Below the pieces are notes generated by a model, which saw nothing but the letters and a program-made list of their open reading frames with translations, ran no database searches and had not been told where the DNA came from. A DNA stretch of 64,000 nt from Prorocentrum cordatum (lineage: Eukaryota; Sar; Dinophyceae; Prorocentrales; Prorocentraceae): contig CAUYUJ010014623.1 in assembly GCA_963575745.1 (NCBI GenBank), positions 237,001 to 301,000 on the forward strand, written 5' to 3'. This document shows, piece by piece, positions 41,290 through 51,644 of the stretch. A program made the translations under genes and the position numbers. Position 1 is the stretch's first letter. Every line of letters starts with the position of its first letter.

Positions 41290-41480
41290 AGAGAAAAGAG
41301 CTGATGAAGTCGCCGGCCCAGCGGGCCAGAGACGTGCTGAGATCTCTGGCAACAGGCTACCATTTTCTCTGATTCGCGCGGGCGTGGCGGCACCTGGGGA
41401 CCCCTGGACGAGCACCCCAGGCGAGGCCCGGGCGAGGCCCGGGCGATGCCCGGGCGATGCCCCGGCGACTCCCCCAGGGC
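41290..41480. repeat. 390-bp dispersed repeat, diverged copy
   Basis: CGCCGGCCCAGCGGGCCAGA, GAGATCTCTGG and GGGACCCCTGGACGA follow the order of the 390-bp repeat with clear divergence, and GGCGAGGCCC repeats replace the middle. Confidence 0.55.
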
Positions 41481-42060
41481 GCTCCAGAGCCCCAGCGCCT
41501 ACAAGGCCCAAGAGGCCCCAAGTCGCCGAAAGGTCGCTCCAAGACGCTCAAGATGACCTCCAGATGGCCCCCAAGGTCGCTAAGAAGCCCCAACGGAGCC
41601 TCGAGCCTCAAGAGGCTCTCCAAGAGGGCCCCAACAGGCAAAAGTCGTCCAATTCCCTCGTAAAACGTACGTTTTCACATGTACGACGTTTGAGAGTTCA
41701 CAGCGTTCAGAACTGCCCCAGAGGCCTCCAACATCGTCCCAAGACGGCCCAACATTCTCGCAAGATGGGCCTAAGAGAGCCCAAGAGGGCCCCAAGACGG
41801 CCAAAGAGGGCCCCAAGACGGCCCACGACGGCCCCAAGACAGCCCAAGAGGCGCCCAAGACGGCCCAAGAAGGCCCCAAAACGACCCCAAGAGGGGCCCA
41901 AGACGGGGACCGGGAACCGAACAGGCCACAAGAAGATCCCAAGAGGCCCCCATGAGGCCGCAAGGAGCCCCCAAGAGGCACCCCAAGGAGCCCCAAGAGG
42001 CCTCCAAGAGTCCCCAACACAGCCCCCAAGAGGCCTCAAAACTGCCTCCCAGACTCCCCC
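41480..42060. repeat. GGCCCCAAGAC-type minisatellite
   Basis: Long run of CCCAAGACGGC / CCCCAAGAGGC units with a short unrelated island at 41645-41710. Confidence 0.75.
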
Positions 42061-42127
42061 GAGAAGCCAACCACGAAAGCCAAACCAACATCCATGAGGG
42101 CTCTGACCCACCACCCACCGCCTCCGA

Positions 42128-42650
42128 ACATGATCGACCCACGAAGCTGGAAAGGAATATAGAAACGTAAGGCATGGCAACGTTTCAAAGACACCTGATT
42201 GGGCGACGGGCAATGCAATGCTGAATGTATCGGTCTTGATGTACCGTGCCGAGGGCTGTGCTGTGCTACGCCGTGCTGAACTGTGATGTGCCATGCCGCG
42301 ATTGTGCTCTATAGTGTTGTGGATCGAGTCCTTCTTTGCATCCGAGTCCTGACCGAACTGATCTGAATCTTGAGCTCGAGCTGCCTGAGCACATCGTAGC
42401 TTCCCCAGAGCTACTTGACAAGGGGACATGCTAGAAGGACGCGCCGCGGAACGTCCCAAGGGACGCGCCAGGCGACGTGCCAGGGGAGGTGCCATGGGGA
42501 CGCACCGCGGGACGTGCCAACGGGACGCGCTACGGAAAGAGCCAATGGACGTACCACCTCATGCTAGACATCCGCCTGGGCGAACTGAGCAAGTGAAAAC
42601 AAGTGGCTCGCTCGAGACATCCTCAACGCATCTTCATGTTCGACGTCCGT
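42128..42650. repeat. 500-bp dispersed repeat, copy 1
   Basis: Starts TGATCGACCCACGAAGC; contains AAGGCATGGCAACGTTTCAA, CCTGATTGGGCGACGGGC, GTGCTCTATAGTGTTGTGG and a tail of GGGACGTGCC 10-mers. Shared with 51053-51590 and 56707-57420. Confidence 0.85.
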
Positions 42651-42659
42651 TCCACGCCT

Positions 42660-43480
42660 CAGGAAGACCCCAGGAGGCCCATGTTAGATACCCCCTAGGT
42701 GGCCTGGACACGTTGAAGCACCTGGTTCCGCAATGGTAAATCCCCCCCTGGGCGGCCTGGACACGTAAAAACCAAGTGGCTGACATTCGGGTCGATCATG
42801 TTAGATACCCCATGGGTGGCCTGGACACATGACAACACGTGGCCCCAGCGCAGGACCACCATGTTAGATACCCCTGATGGGTGACCTCGACACGTTCAAA
42901 CACGTGGTTCCAGCTCGGGACAACCATGTTAGATACCCCCCTGGTTGGCCTGGACACGTGAAAACACGTGGTTCCAGCGAGGACCGCCGTCCTAGATACC
43001 CCCTTGGATGGCCTGGACACGTGAAAATTTGTGGTTCCAAAACGGAGCACCATGAACCACCATGTTAGATACCGCCCTGGGTGGCCTCGACACGTAAAAA
43101 CATATGGTTCCAGCCGGGGACCACCATGTTAGATACACTCCTGGGTGGCCTGGGCATGTAAAAACACATTGCTCCAGCGCAGGACCACCATGTTACTACC
43201 CCCCAGGGCGGCCTGGACACGTGAAAACACATGGCTCCAGCGCAGGACCACCATGTTTGATACCCCCCTGGGTGGCCTGGACACGTAAGAACACGCGGTT
43301 CAAGTGCGGGACCACCATGTTAGATACCCCCTGGGTGGCCTGGACACATGAAAACACGTGGCTCCAGCTCGGGACAACCATGTTGGATACCTCCCTGATG
43401 GCCTGCACATGTAAAAACACATGGCTCCAGCACACCCAGGGGGGATATCCAACATACGGTCGGGTATATAACATGGGCCT
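42660..43480. repeat. 63-bp minisatellite with CACGTG, array 1
   Basis: About 13 units of 62-64 bp. Landmarks per unit: CCATGTTAGATACCCCC, TGGGTGGCCTGGACACGTG and AAAACACGTGGTTCCAG. Most units hold one or two CACGTG hexamers. Confidence 0.85.
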
Positions 43481-43552
43481 CCTGGGACCTTTCTGGGGCC
43501 CAGAACGGAACGTCGAGTTTGTTTGTACCTGGTATCGATTCGTTGACTTTTT

Positions 43553-43910
43553 CCCTACCTAGGCTCTGCCTAGAAGGGTTCTTACTCGGAGGCTTAAAGG
43601 GCCGGGCAGTGGAACCCGCCCCGGGCGGTTCCCCCAGGATCCGCCCCGCGGTTCCCCCAGTGACGTTCCCTTAGCTTCGCGTTGCTTATCTCATCTTAGC
43701 TTAGCTTCTTTCATCTTACCTTAGCTTAGCTTCATCTTACCCCAGCTTTATCTTAGCTTAGCTTATGTTTGGCTATTCCCCTACCTAGGCTCTGCCTAGA
43801 AGGTTCTTACCGTGTGAGCTTAAGGGGCCGGGCAGTGCAAACCGCCCCGGGCGGTTCCCCCAGGATCCGCCCCGCGGTTCCCCCAGTTACGCCCCCTGGG
43901 TGTACCCAGC
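43553..43910. repeat. Duplicated hairpin-bearing segment
   Basis: Two copies (43553-43680 and 43780-43910) of a roughly 120-bp sequence with two inverted repeats: CTAGGCTCTGCCTAG (6-bp arms) and AACCGCCCCGGGCGGTT (7-bp arms). They are separated by AGCTT-type repeats. Confidence 0.7.
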
Positions 43911-44400
43911 TTAGCTTAGCTAAGCTTAGCTAAGCTTAGCTTAGCTTAGTTTAACTGATCTCATCTTAGCTTAGCTCAGCCTAACTTAATGTTGCCTAGC
44001 CTAGCCTAGCTTAGCTTAGCTTAGCAGCTTAGCCTATCTAATATTAGCTTAGCTTAGCTTAGCTAAGCTTGGTTTAGCTGAGCTTAGCTTAGCTTAGCTT
44101 AGCCTAGCCTAGCTTAGCTTAGCTTAGCTTCGCATAGCGTAGCTTACCTTAGCTTAGCCTAGCTTAGCGCAGCGCAGCATTAGCACAGCATAGCATAGCA
44201 TGGCATAGCCAAGCATAGCATAACATTGCATAGCATAGCTCAGCATAGCATAGCATAGCATAGCATAGCGCAGCATATCATAGCATAGCATTGCTCAGCA
44301 TAGACCATCGCAGCATAGCATAGCACAGCACAGCACAGCATAGCATGGCATAGCATAGCGCAGCATAGCATAGAATAACATAGCATAGCATAGCAGAGCA
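43680..44400. repeat. Pentanucleotide arrays (TTAGC)n then (ATAGC)n
   Basis: TTAGC units dominate to about 44170, then ATAGC units to 44400; the 43780-43910 hairpin segment interrupts the first array. The open frame on the minus strand (C-Y-A-M-L repeats) is a consequence of the 5-bp unit. Confidence 0.9.
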
Positions 44401-44469
44401 TCGCAATACAAAAGCAAAGACAATACCAAAAGCAAAGATAATGCAAATCAACAGTAACACCAATGCGAA

Positions 44470-44690
44470 AGTGTAGATGTAGATGTAGATGTAGGTGTAG
44501 GTGTAGATGTGGATGTAAGTGTATATGTAGATGTAGATGTAGATATAGATGTAGATGCAGATGTAGGTGTAGATGTAGGTGTAGATGTAGCTGTAGATGT
44601 GAGTCTCGCTGTTGATGTTGATGTAGATGTAGAGGCAGGTGTAGATGTAAATGTAGCTGTCGGTGTAGATGTAGATGTTGCTTTCCTGAA
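44470..44690. repeat. Hexanucleotide array (GTAGAT)n
   Basis: About 35 units of GTAGAT with GTAGGT and GTATAT variants. Confidence 0.9.
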
Positions 44691-44699
44691 TGTTCCAAC

Positions 44700-45060
44700 T
44701 CCTAGGTCGGGTCGCACTGGGATAATTTAGCTTCCAGGCGCCTCGAGACACCCCCCAGCTCTGCACAACCAGCGTTTCGCCTGAGACATCCTCAACAAAC
44801 TTACTGAAAACAGCCGCTTCGCTAAGAACGCCCTCAATTTCTGAATCCGCTGGCCCTACGCGACCTCGATATTTATCGCAAAATAAATGCGCTTCCCCTA
44901 CGCACGTCGAACCCGGGAGGAAACAATACCAAAAAAGAACCCTGGGCCCACGCCCTTTCCAGGAAAAATGGCAGCCGCCCAACGGCACCGCATAGACAAC
45001 AACACCCCGACAAAAGACAGCGGCGAGGCGGCGGAATGAGCGAAGCTATTAAATGAATGA
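44700..45060. repeat. Mosaic of dispersed fragments
   Basis: Contains a TTCGCCTGAGACATCCTCAA motif unit, the CTACGCGACCTCG...ATCGCAAAATAA segment and GAACCCTGGGCCCACGCCC, all found again at 55600-55800, 56190-56290 and 60780-60985, plus the GGCGGAATGAGCGAAGC tail of the 390-bp repeat. Confidence 0.6.
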
Positions 45061-47170
45061 TAATCGGAGGGTGTCTGAAAAAATAGCATGATGCGGCAAT
45101 GGCACGGCCAAGAACATGTACGTTGTGCTGATAAGGTGGGACCCGTTCAATTGTCTCACATCGCTGCGTTTGGAAAGCCCACGAATGTATACATTCAGCA
45201 AGCAAATGTGGAACGAATGAGTGAGCGCCAAAGCTACAATCGGAAATAATTGTGTCCGCGTGCCACCATCCCTAGCAATACTACTCAAAGGGGAAATTTG
45301 TTCATTCTGGCCACCCAGTAGGACTGCACTCGTCGCCGGCACCCTCCTCGTTGGGAGTGATCGGGTCCTCTGATACCACCAAGCCTGCTTAACTATCACT
45401 TCTTTTAGAAAAAACTGATCGAATGCAGAATTCGGGTTAACCACACCAGCAAATTCCAATTGCATATGTATATTAGTGTGGTCGGGTAATGGGGCAAGCC
45501 CTTGTACACGAGCTCGGATGAACGTCTGTGAAGGAAACGTCTCAACCTCAGGTTCTGGCTCTGCGACAGAAATTCCAGCAGGGAGATACGCTCCAGAGTC
45601 ATTGCATTACACATGCTTTCGAACTGAAAGCGCAGCTCTTCTGTATGTGGGCTTGCTGCGCTCCTTGACTTGTGCCATAAAATCGCTGGACAAGTTGTTG
45701 ATATAGTACTCCTACTTATACGCAAATGTTGAGATATGAAGAGCGAGCGAAAAGACTAGCCGTACGTCAACAAGCACATGGGCAAAAGCGTGCGTCTAAC
45801 AATGCTCGGCGCGGGATCGTTGAAAAACCGCGGGCAGCAACATGATGCATGACAAGAGGTAAGGGACGACGGGGAAGAGGAGGGGACCAGGCGACTGCCA
45901 TACCTGGTTCTGCGTGCGTTTCCTGTCAGGGCGACCGGGCGCAAACAAACACAAAAACAAGGAGCTTGCGCTTCAGGGCGCGACATCGCGTTCCCAGCTG
46001 CTCTCTACTCCACTGGGTCTTTCAAGCGTTTCAACGACAGGTCATCGTCACAGAAATCTGCATACTTTGTGCAAAACAGTTGTCCCATTCCTGTTGGAGG
46101 TGCATCAAATTACAACAAACTAGCACGGCTCAGCAACGAGCAGGGTAGATGACGTTGGCCTGCTGATGGAGTGCCTGTGATGGATATTCGAAATCAAAGA
46201 GATCACACAACCTCTCGCTCCATGCGCCAAAGACCCGACATGGCTTGGCCGTCCTGGAGGGGCGCGTCTACCAGCAACATCGCCACACGCGAGCAATTTC
46301 GCCCTAGGGATGGTTCCCGACGGACTGCGCACTTTAGGCGGGGCTGGGTCCGACGCAAGCCGAACCCGAAGGGCCGCTGACTCCAAGACTCGCGGGGCCA
46401 AAATGGATCTGGGGACGACGAGAGGAAGAAGGCAGGCGACGAGAGGGAGAGGAGACGAGGAAACTCGCAACACACTCTGCACACTTCACCTGCATTTACA
46501 ATCCAAAAGGCGTCGAAGGCGGCTTAGACGGCCCAAGCGCCCCTGAGAGGCCTCGAATACCGTCTGAAAAGGCGTCAAGACACTGCCAAAAGGCACACGG
46601 GAAGCCGCGAAACGAGTCCGATGCCTCCAGAAGGCTATGCGAGGAGAGCGCATCCCCGAGAGGCCTCCAAGACTGCCAACCATATCTTTAAGACGACGGC
46701 CAAGGAGCCCATGAGGGGGCCTATCAATAGTGGTGCCTCACTGATTTCGTGTTGGTGTGAATGGTTCCCCACGTATCCCCAATCATCTAGCGTCATTGTC
46801 GTTGCCAATAGCCGACCAAGTCAGACAAGACCATAACAAATAAGACCGACCATGCTACGCCATGCCAAGCGGGACCACACTAATCGACAAAACCATGCAA
46901 GCCCACTCACAAACATAACATGCCAGAACGGGAACTAAATCCCAACGAACCGACAACGCGAGAGAGAGAGAGAGAAAGACAGAGAGCGCGAAACTCCCAA
47001 GTGTTCACATGTCTGCCCCCCGCGGGCTGCGGACACATCCACGGACTGCGGACACATCAGCGGCAGATTCGAGCAACTGGCAACAGGCAGGAAACCAAGC
47101 AGTATGACGAGAATCCTGCTCAAACTTGGCAGGAACTGCAGTCGGCTGTCGCCCCGCATTCTTTCTGTAC
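45061..47170. other. Mostly unique sequence, no recognised gene
   Basis: Lower GC and few repeats compared with its surroundings. Minus-strand frames at 45049-45465 (138 codons) and 45405-45725 (106 codons) have ordinary residue composition but no motif I recognise; a (GA)n tract lies at 46960-46985. If a unique host gene remains in the right half of the window, it would be here. Confidence 0.4.
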
Positions 47171-47175
47171 CTGAG

Positions 47176-47357
47176 TATCGTTTATCCGATCCCCATCCCC
47201 AGCGGCGTGGCCTGGGCCCCACTGGCCGATGTACCCCCTTAGATGGGGATATAGGTCTTTCCCTTCGGGTTTCGAGGGGCGTATCCCCAACTGGGGGGTA
47301 AGTCGGTGGGGTCTCGAAGGGGATGGGGATGGGGATGGAGGCCGGATAAACGATACT
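47176..47357. mobile_element. TIR element, MITE-like (182 bp)
   Basis: Perfect 14-bp terminal inverted repeats AGTATCGTTTATCC (47176-47189) and GGATAAACGATACT (47344-47357), extended inward by CCCCATCCCC / GGGGATGGGG. No ORF of note inside. I see no clear target duplication. Confidence 0.7.
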
Positions 47358-47459
47358 GCGTGTCCAATCCGATCGCACCACAGGACGACATCGAATAGGG
47401 TCGGCTGCGCCAAGATGCATAAACAGGCGCCCCGAAGGCACCGCCGAGTGGGATCGTCA

Positions 47460-48030
47460 GCCCCTTGGAGTGCACTCGGCGCTCGGCCTCCCAAACGGTC
47501 CACGATGGCCTCCAAGACGTGCGAGATGGCCCCACGCGACACCACGATGGCCCCCAGATGCCTCCAAGAAAGCCCTGGCCCTACGAAGGCCCAATACGAC
47601 CTCAGGACGGCTCAAGAGGCCTGCTTGCACAGCCCAAGGGGCCTTCCAGGAGGCCCCAAAGAGGCCAATACCGTGTACTATCGTCGGTGAGTCGCAAGTT
47701 GTCAGGTTCCCGCCATGTCGGGCTGCCGCAGACCAAGACGGCCCCAGGGGTCTGCAAGATAGCGCCAAGACGGCCCCAAGAGGCCTCCAAGACGCGCAAG
47801 GGCCCCGAGAAGGGCCACGTGGGCGCCACCCAAGACGGCCCCAAGAAGGCCCAGGACAACCCAGGACTCCGAGACGACCCGCAGTCAGCCCAAGAAGCGC
47901 CAAGACAGCCTGCTGAGGCCCCCAACACGGCCTGCGAAGACCGATGGTTTCCTTGCAGGCCCCCAAGGGCCTCCAAAGGGCCATCAGAGGCCCCCAAGAG
48001 CTACCTGAGAAGCCCTCTGGAGTCCTGAGG
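47460..48030. repeat. GGCCCCAAGAC-type minisatellite
   Basis: Degenerate CCAAGACGGCCCC units, interrupted at 47665-47735 by non-repetitive sequence. Confidence 0.7.
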
Positions 48031-48109
48031 AGGCCTCCTCACCTCCCTCATCCTGCTCATCCTCTTCCTCTTGTCGTCTCTTCCTCATCCTGTTCATCCT
48101 TCTTTCAAT

Positions 48110-48205
48110 CCGTTGAATTCTCCTCCTCCTCCTTCTCCTCCTCCTCCTCCTTCTCCTTCTCTTCCTCCTCCTCCTCCTCCTCCTCCTCCTCCTCCTCCTC
48201 CGTAC
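48110..48205. repeat. (TCC)n microsatellite
   Basis: Near-uninterrupted CTC triplets. Confidence 0.9.
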
Positions 48206-48349
48206 CTACGTCCTCATCCTCCCCCATCGGAGTGTTGTCCCTCCCCGCCTCCAACCGCTCTCCGTCTTCCTCCTGCAGCCGCCGCAGAGGAGGGAGCAGA
48301 GGGGAAGGCGAGGGAGGGGGAGATGACGCGGAAGAAAGTCAGCCAGTAC

Positions 48350-48515
48350 AGTAAGGATGCGCGATAAGGATGCAAGGGCCTTGGAAGCCCATTCCGAAGC
48401 TTTTCGAGCGGGGCGCGGCCAACGAAGCTGTCGAAGGATGGACCGAGGAGGCAAGGATGCAAGGGTACCCATGAGAAGGTTGCCCATCCTTACTATGCGG
48501 GTTGACTGTAAGGGG
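48350..48515. repeat. 170-bp dispersed repeat, copy 1
   Basis: AAGGATGCGCGATAAGGATG, GCGGGGCGCGGC, GGCAAGGATGCAAGGGTA and CCCATCCTTACTAT; shared in order with 50238-50402. Confidence 0.75.
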
Positions 48516-48971
48516 ACGGGTCTGGAGAAGCAGGAACCTGCCGAGGTGGACAGATACGGGATACCACAAGACGACCCGGGAAGTCCCCAGGACGCCTCCT
48601 GGAAGGCCACCAAAGGAGCCCAATACTAAAACAAACTCGAGCGGCTCCAGAACACCTGCCCCTCAGAGATGGCCACCTAAAACCCCCCAGGTGCCTAGGA
48701 GAAACGTCCGGGAATCCTCAGACGTATCCTAGGACGCCTCAAACATGTCCGGGTAACTCCGCCCAGCAGTCGCTCAGGCAACCCACCCCCGAAGCGATGC
48801 ATCCAAGACTCCAAGGACTCTGCGGTGCGGCGTTAGCTAATGAATTCAAACCGAGTCGGATTATCATCTCCATACTCGATCCTCGATCATCATCCTCCTC
48901 CACATTCCCGATCTCCCGAGCCCCCTGGGTCCCCTTCTATTATCTCTGTTCTCCCTTCCTCCTACATCTAT
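48516..48971. other. Unassigned sequence
   Basis: No gene or clear repeat recognised. Confidence 0.4.
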
Positions 48972-49140
48972 TGAGGGGCAACGAAAAGAGAGGGCGACTC
49001 CGAGGGGGAAACATCGACCTGGGATTGGCGATAGGCCTCGGATAGCGCCGTTCCTTGGCGGGGTAGGGCTGTCGGGCCCCTATCGGCGATGAAGTTGCGA
49101 TTGGGGGTCGATGCATTTCCCCCTGAGCGTATTCCCCCCA
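48972..49140. repeat. ATCGGCGAT dispersed repeat, diverged solo copy
   Basis: Keeps GAGGGGCAACGA, GATAGGCCTCGGATAGCG, TATCGGCGATGAA and GGTCGATGCATTTCCCCC in order, but has lost one arm of the palindrome. Confidence 0.6.
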
Positions 49141-49630
49141 AAATTCCCGTGATCCCCAGACCCCCGACGTTTTCACACGAGACTCACCCCCAGAGGTCTG
49201 ACCCCTTCCCGCGGGCTGTTTTTTCATCCCGATCCGATGTTTGAAGGTCCTGGGACCTGCTGAGGGCCCCAGAAGCCTGAACCGTCAAACACCCGCCATC
49301 ATAATTCTGACACGACGTGAAAGGGTCTGAATCTTCTGTTCCTGCCTCTCCTCCTCTAAACGGCCACTAGAAATTGCATAAACATGAACGTGAGGAGGTC
49401 CGCACGGGTTTCTTGGATCGGCGGTGGCCCCCGACTCCCTGACGCGCAGAGCGGGGCGGCCCCTGAGGCACCGCCAGGGGGGCCAAAGCCGATTCCAGAA
49501 ATCCTGGCGGACCTCCGAAAAGGTTATGTGGATTCCGCTTTGTTCGCAATAGGATTAAATCCTCGTCCTTCTCATCGATCCACGTTCCTACTCCCCCTCC
49601 TTCTCCTCTACTCTTCTGGATCCTCCTCCA
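49141..49630. other. Unassigned, with array 5'-flank-like segment
   Basis: 49390-49530 resembles the segment upstream of the array genes (GGAGGTCCGCACGG, TTGGATCGGCG, GGGGCGGCCCCTG, GGCGGACCTCCGA) at low similarity. No gene recognised. Confidence 0.45.
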
Positions 49631-50030
49631 TCATCCAACCTCCTCCTCCTCCTCCTCCTCCTCCTCCTCCTCCTCCTCCTCCTCCACATCCTCCTCCTCC
49701 TCCTCTTCCTCCCCCTCCTCCTCCACCTCCTCCTCCTCCTCCTCCTCCCCCTCCCCCTCATCCTCCTCCCCCTCCTCCTCCTCCTCTTCCATCTTCTCCA
49801 TCTCCTCCTTTCCTCCTCCTCCGCCTCCTCCTCCTTCTTGAGGTTTGCCATACATGAAGCGAGAGCTTGTTGCGTTCCTCCTCCTCCTCCTCCTCCTCGT
49901 TCTCCTCCTCTTCGACTATCCTCCTCATCGACTCTCATCCTCCTCCCTCCTCCTCCTCTCCTCCTCCTCCTCCTCCTCCTCCTCCTCGATCCTCATCGAT
50001 CCTCCTCCTCCTCCTCCTCCTCATCCTTGA
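49630..50030. repeat. (TCC)n microsatellites
   Basis: Two long TCC arrays (49630-49835 and 49880-50028) separated by a short non-repetitive piece. Confidence 0.9.
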
Positions 50031-50237
50031 TCCCTCGACCGACCGAATCGAAGACGGGCCCGCGATCCTCGAGAGTCGCCGCTCGTCGCCGCGGCCACGC
50101 CGCTCGCCGGCCCGCGCGCAGGCGCGGAGGCCTGCCAGGACGGGGGCGTAGACGCGCCAGCGGAGGCTCTGGACGGCCTGGAGGATCGGCGGCGCGCCGA
50201 GAGGGGGGGCGCGGGCCCAGACGTACACTCGACCAGG

Positions 50238-50402
50238 ACAGCAAGGATGCGCGGTGAGGATGCAACGGCCATGGAACGCCATGTTGACGTTTTCTGTGCG
50301 GGGCGCAGCAGAATGCCGAGGAATGCCGAATACCAAAGAGGCAAGGATACAAGGGTAGCCTTGGAAAGCTGCCCCATCCTTACTATCATGGTTGGCTATA
50401 CA
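50238..50402. repeat. 170-bp dispersed repeat, copy 2
   Basis: AAGGATGCGCGGTGAGGATG, GCGGGGCGCAGC, GGCAAGGATACAAGGGTA and CCCATCCTTACTAT, as in copy 1. Confidence 0.75.
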
Positions 50403-50503
50403 GCGTCTCGTGGTTTGCAGGTTCGGCCAAGAGGGGGGGCGCAAATCACGACCAGCGGCATGTGCGCGACCCAGGGGGGGGGGGGAGCAGGGACGTAATG
50501 AAA

Positions 50504-50900
50504 TTCGCCGGCCCAACGGGCCAGAGGCGTGCCAAGATCTCCGGTAACTACTTAACAATATTTCTAGTTCGCGCGCGCGGGGCGGCCCCTGGGGGGCCCC
50601 GGACGAAAAGTACCCCGGCCGATCCCCAGCCGGGTCCTGGGCGATCCCCAGGGGGGAGGCTATTTTTCGCCACCCCTCACGAGGATCGTGGCCTCCGAGG
50701 GGGGGGGGGGGGCGCAATCGACTACCCCCCCCCCCGCCCCAAGGGGCCCCCAAGAGCCCCCAAAGAGGCCCCAGGGGAGCCCAATGCGCCGCCAAGGAGC
50801 CCCAAGACGCTCCCAAGAAGCCCCCAAGAAGCCCCCAAGACGGCCCCAAGAGGCCCCAAATAGCGCCCCAGGGCCGGCGGAATGAGCGAAGCGATTAAAT
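50504..50900. repeat. 390-bp dispersed repeat, copy 2
   Basis: Same landmarks as copy 1; the G run after GGCCTCCGAG is longer (13 G). Confidence 0.85.
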
Positions 50901-51052
50901 AAGAATCGGCGCCATGAAATCTGGGGAAATATCATGGCCCACGCCATGATATCCACCCCCCTAGTCATCCCTCCCCTCTTCGCCGCTCCCGGTGTTCGGC
51001 CTCTCGGGGGCCCTACAAGGCCTCGGGACCGTCAGGCAACGACTAGGGATGA

Positions 51053-51590
51053 ACATGATCGACCCACGAACCCGGAAATGAATATAGAAATGTAAGGCAT
51101 GGCAGCGGTTCAAAGGCACCTGATTGGGCGACGGGCAAACGAAATGCTGAATGTCTTCATCTTAATGTACCGTGCAGAGGGCTGTGCTGTGCTGCGCCGT
51201 GCTGAATTGCGATGTGCCATGTCGCGATTGTGCTCTAGAATAGCGTTGTGGATCGAGTCCTCCTTTGCATCCGAGTCCTGGCCGAACAGATCTTGATCTT
51301 GACCTCGAGCTCCCTGAGCACATAGCAGCTGCCCCAAGGCTAATTGACAGGGAAACATGCCAGGAGGACGCGCCGCGGAACGTCCGAAGGGACGCGCCAG
51401 CCGACGTGCCAGGGGACGTGCCACGGAGACGCACCGCGGGACGTGCCAAGGGGACGCGCTACGGAACGTGCCAATGGACGTGTCACCTCATGCTAGACAT
51501 TCGCCTGGGAGAACTGGACACTTGAAGACAAACGGGTTCGCTTGAGGCATCCTCAATACATCTTCATGTTAGACGTCCGTTCCAGTCCCC
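51053..51590. repeat. 500-bp dispersed repeat, copy 2
   Basis: Same landmarks as copy 1. Confidence 0.85.
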
Positions 51591-51644
51591 CAGGAAGGCC
51601 CCAGGAAGCCCATGTAAAACTACCCCGGTGGCCTGGACACGTAA

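Noticed and set aside
42660-43480. CRISPR-like regular repeats
   Set aside because: Units are contiguous 63-bp minisatellite copies without unique spacers, in a eukaryotic context.
44240-44988. Minus-strand frames with Cys-Tyr-Ala-Met and Tyr-Ile-Tyr repeats
   Set aside because: Direct translations of the pentamer and hexamer arrays.
46386-46406. Second spliced-leader-like site (GCCAAAATGG core, minus strand)
   Set aside because: Only about 14 of 21 positions match and no gene lies downstream.
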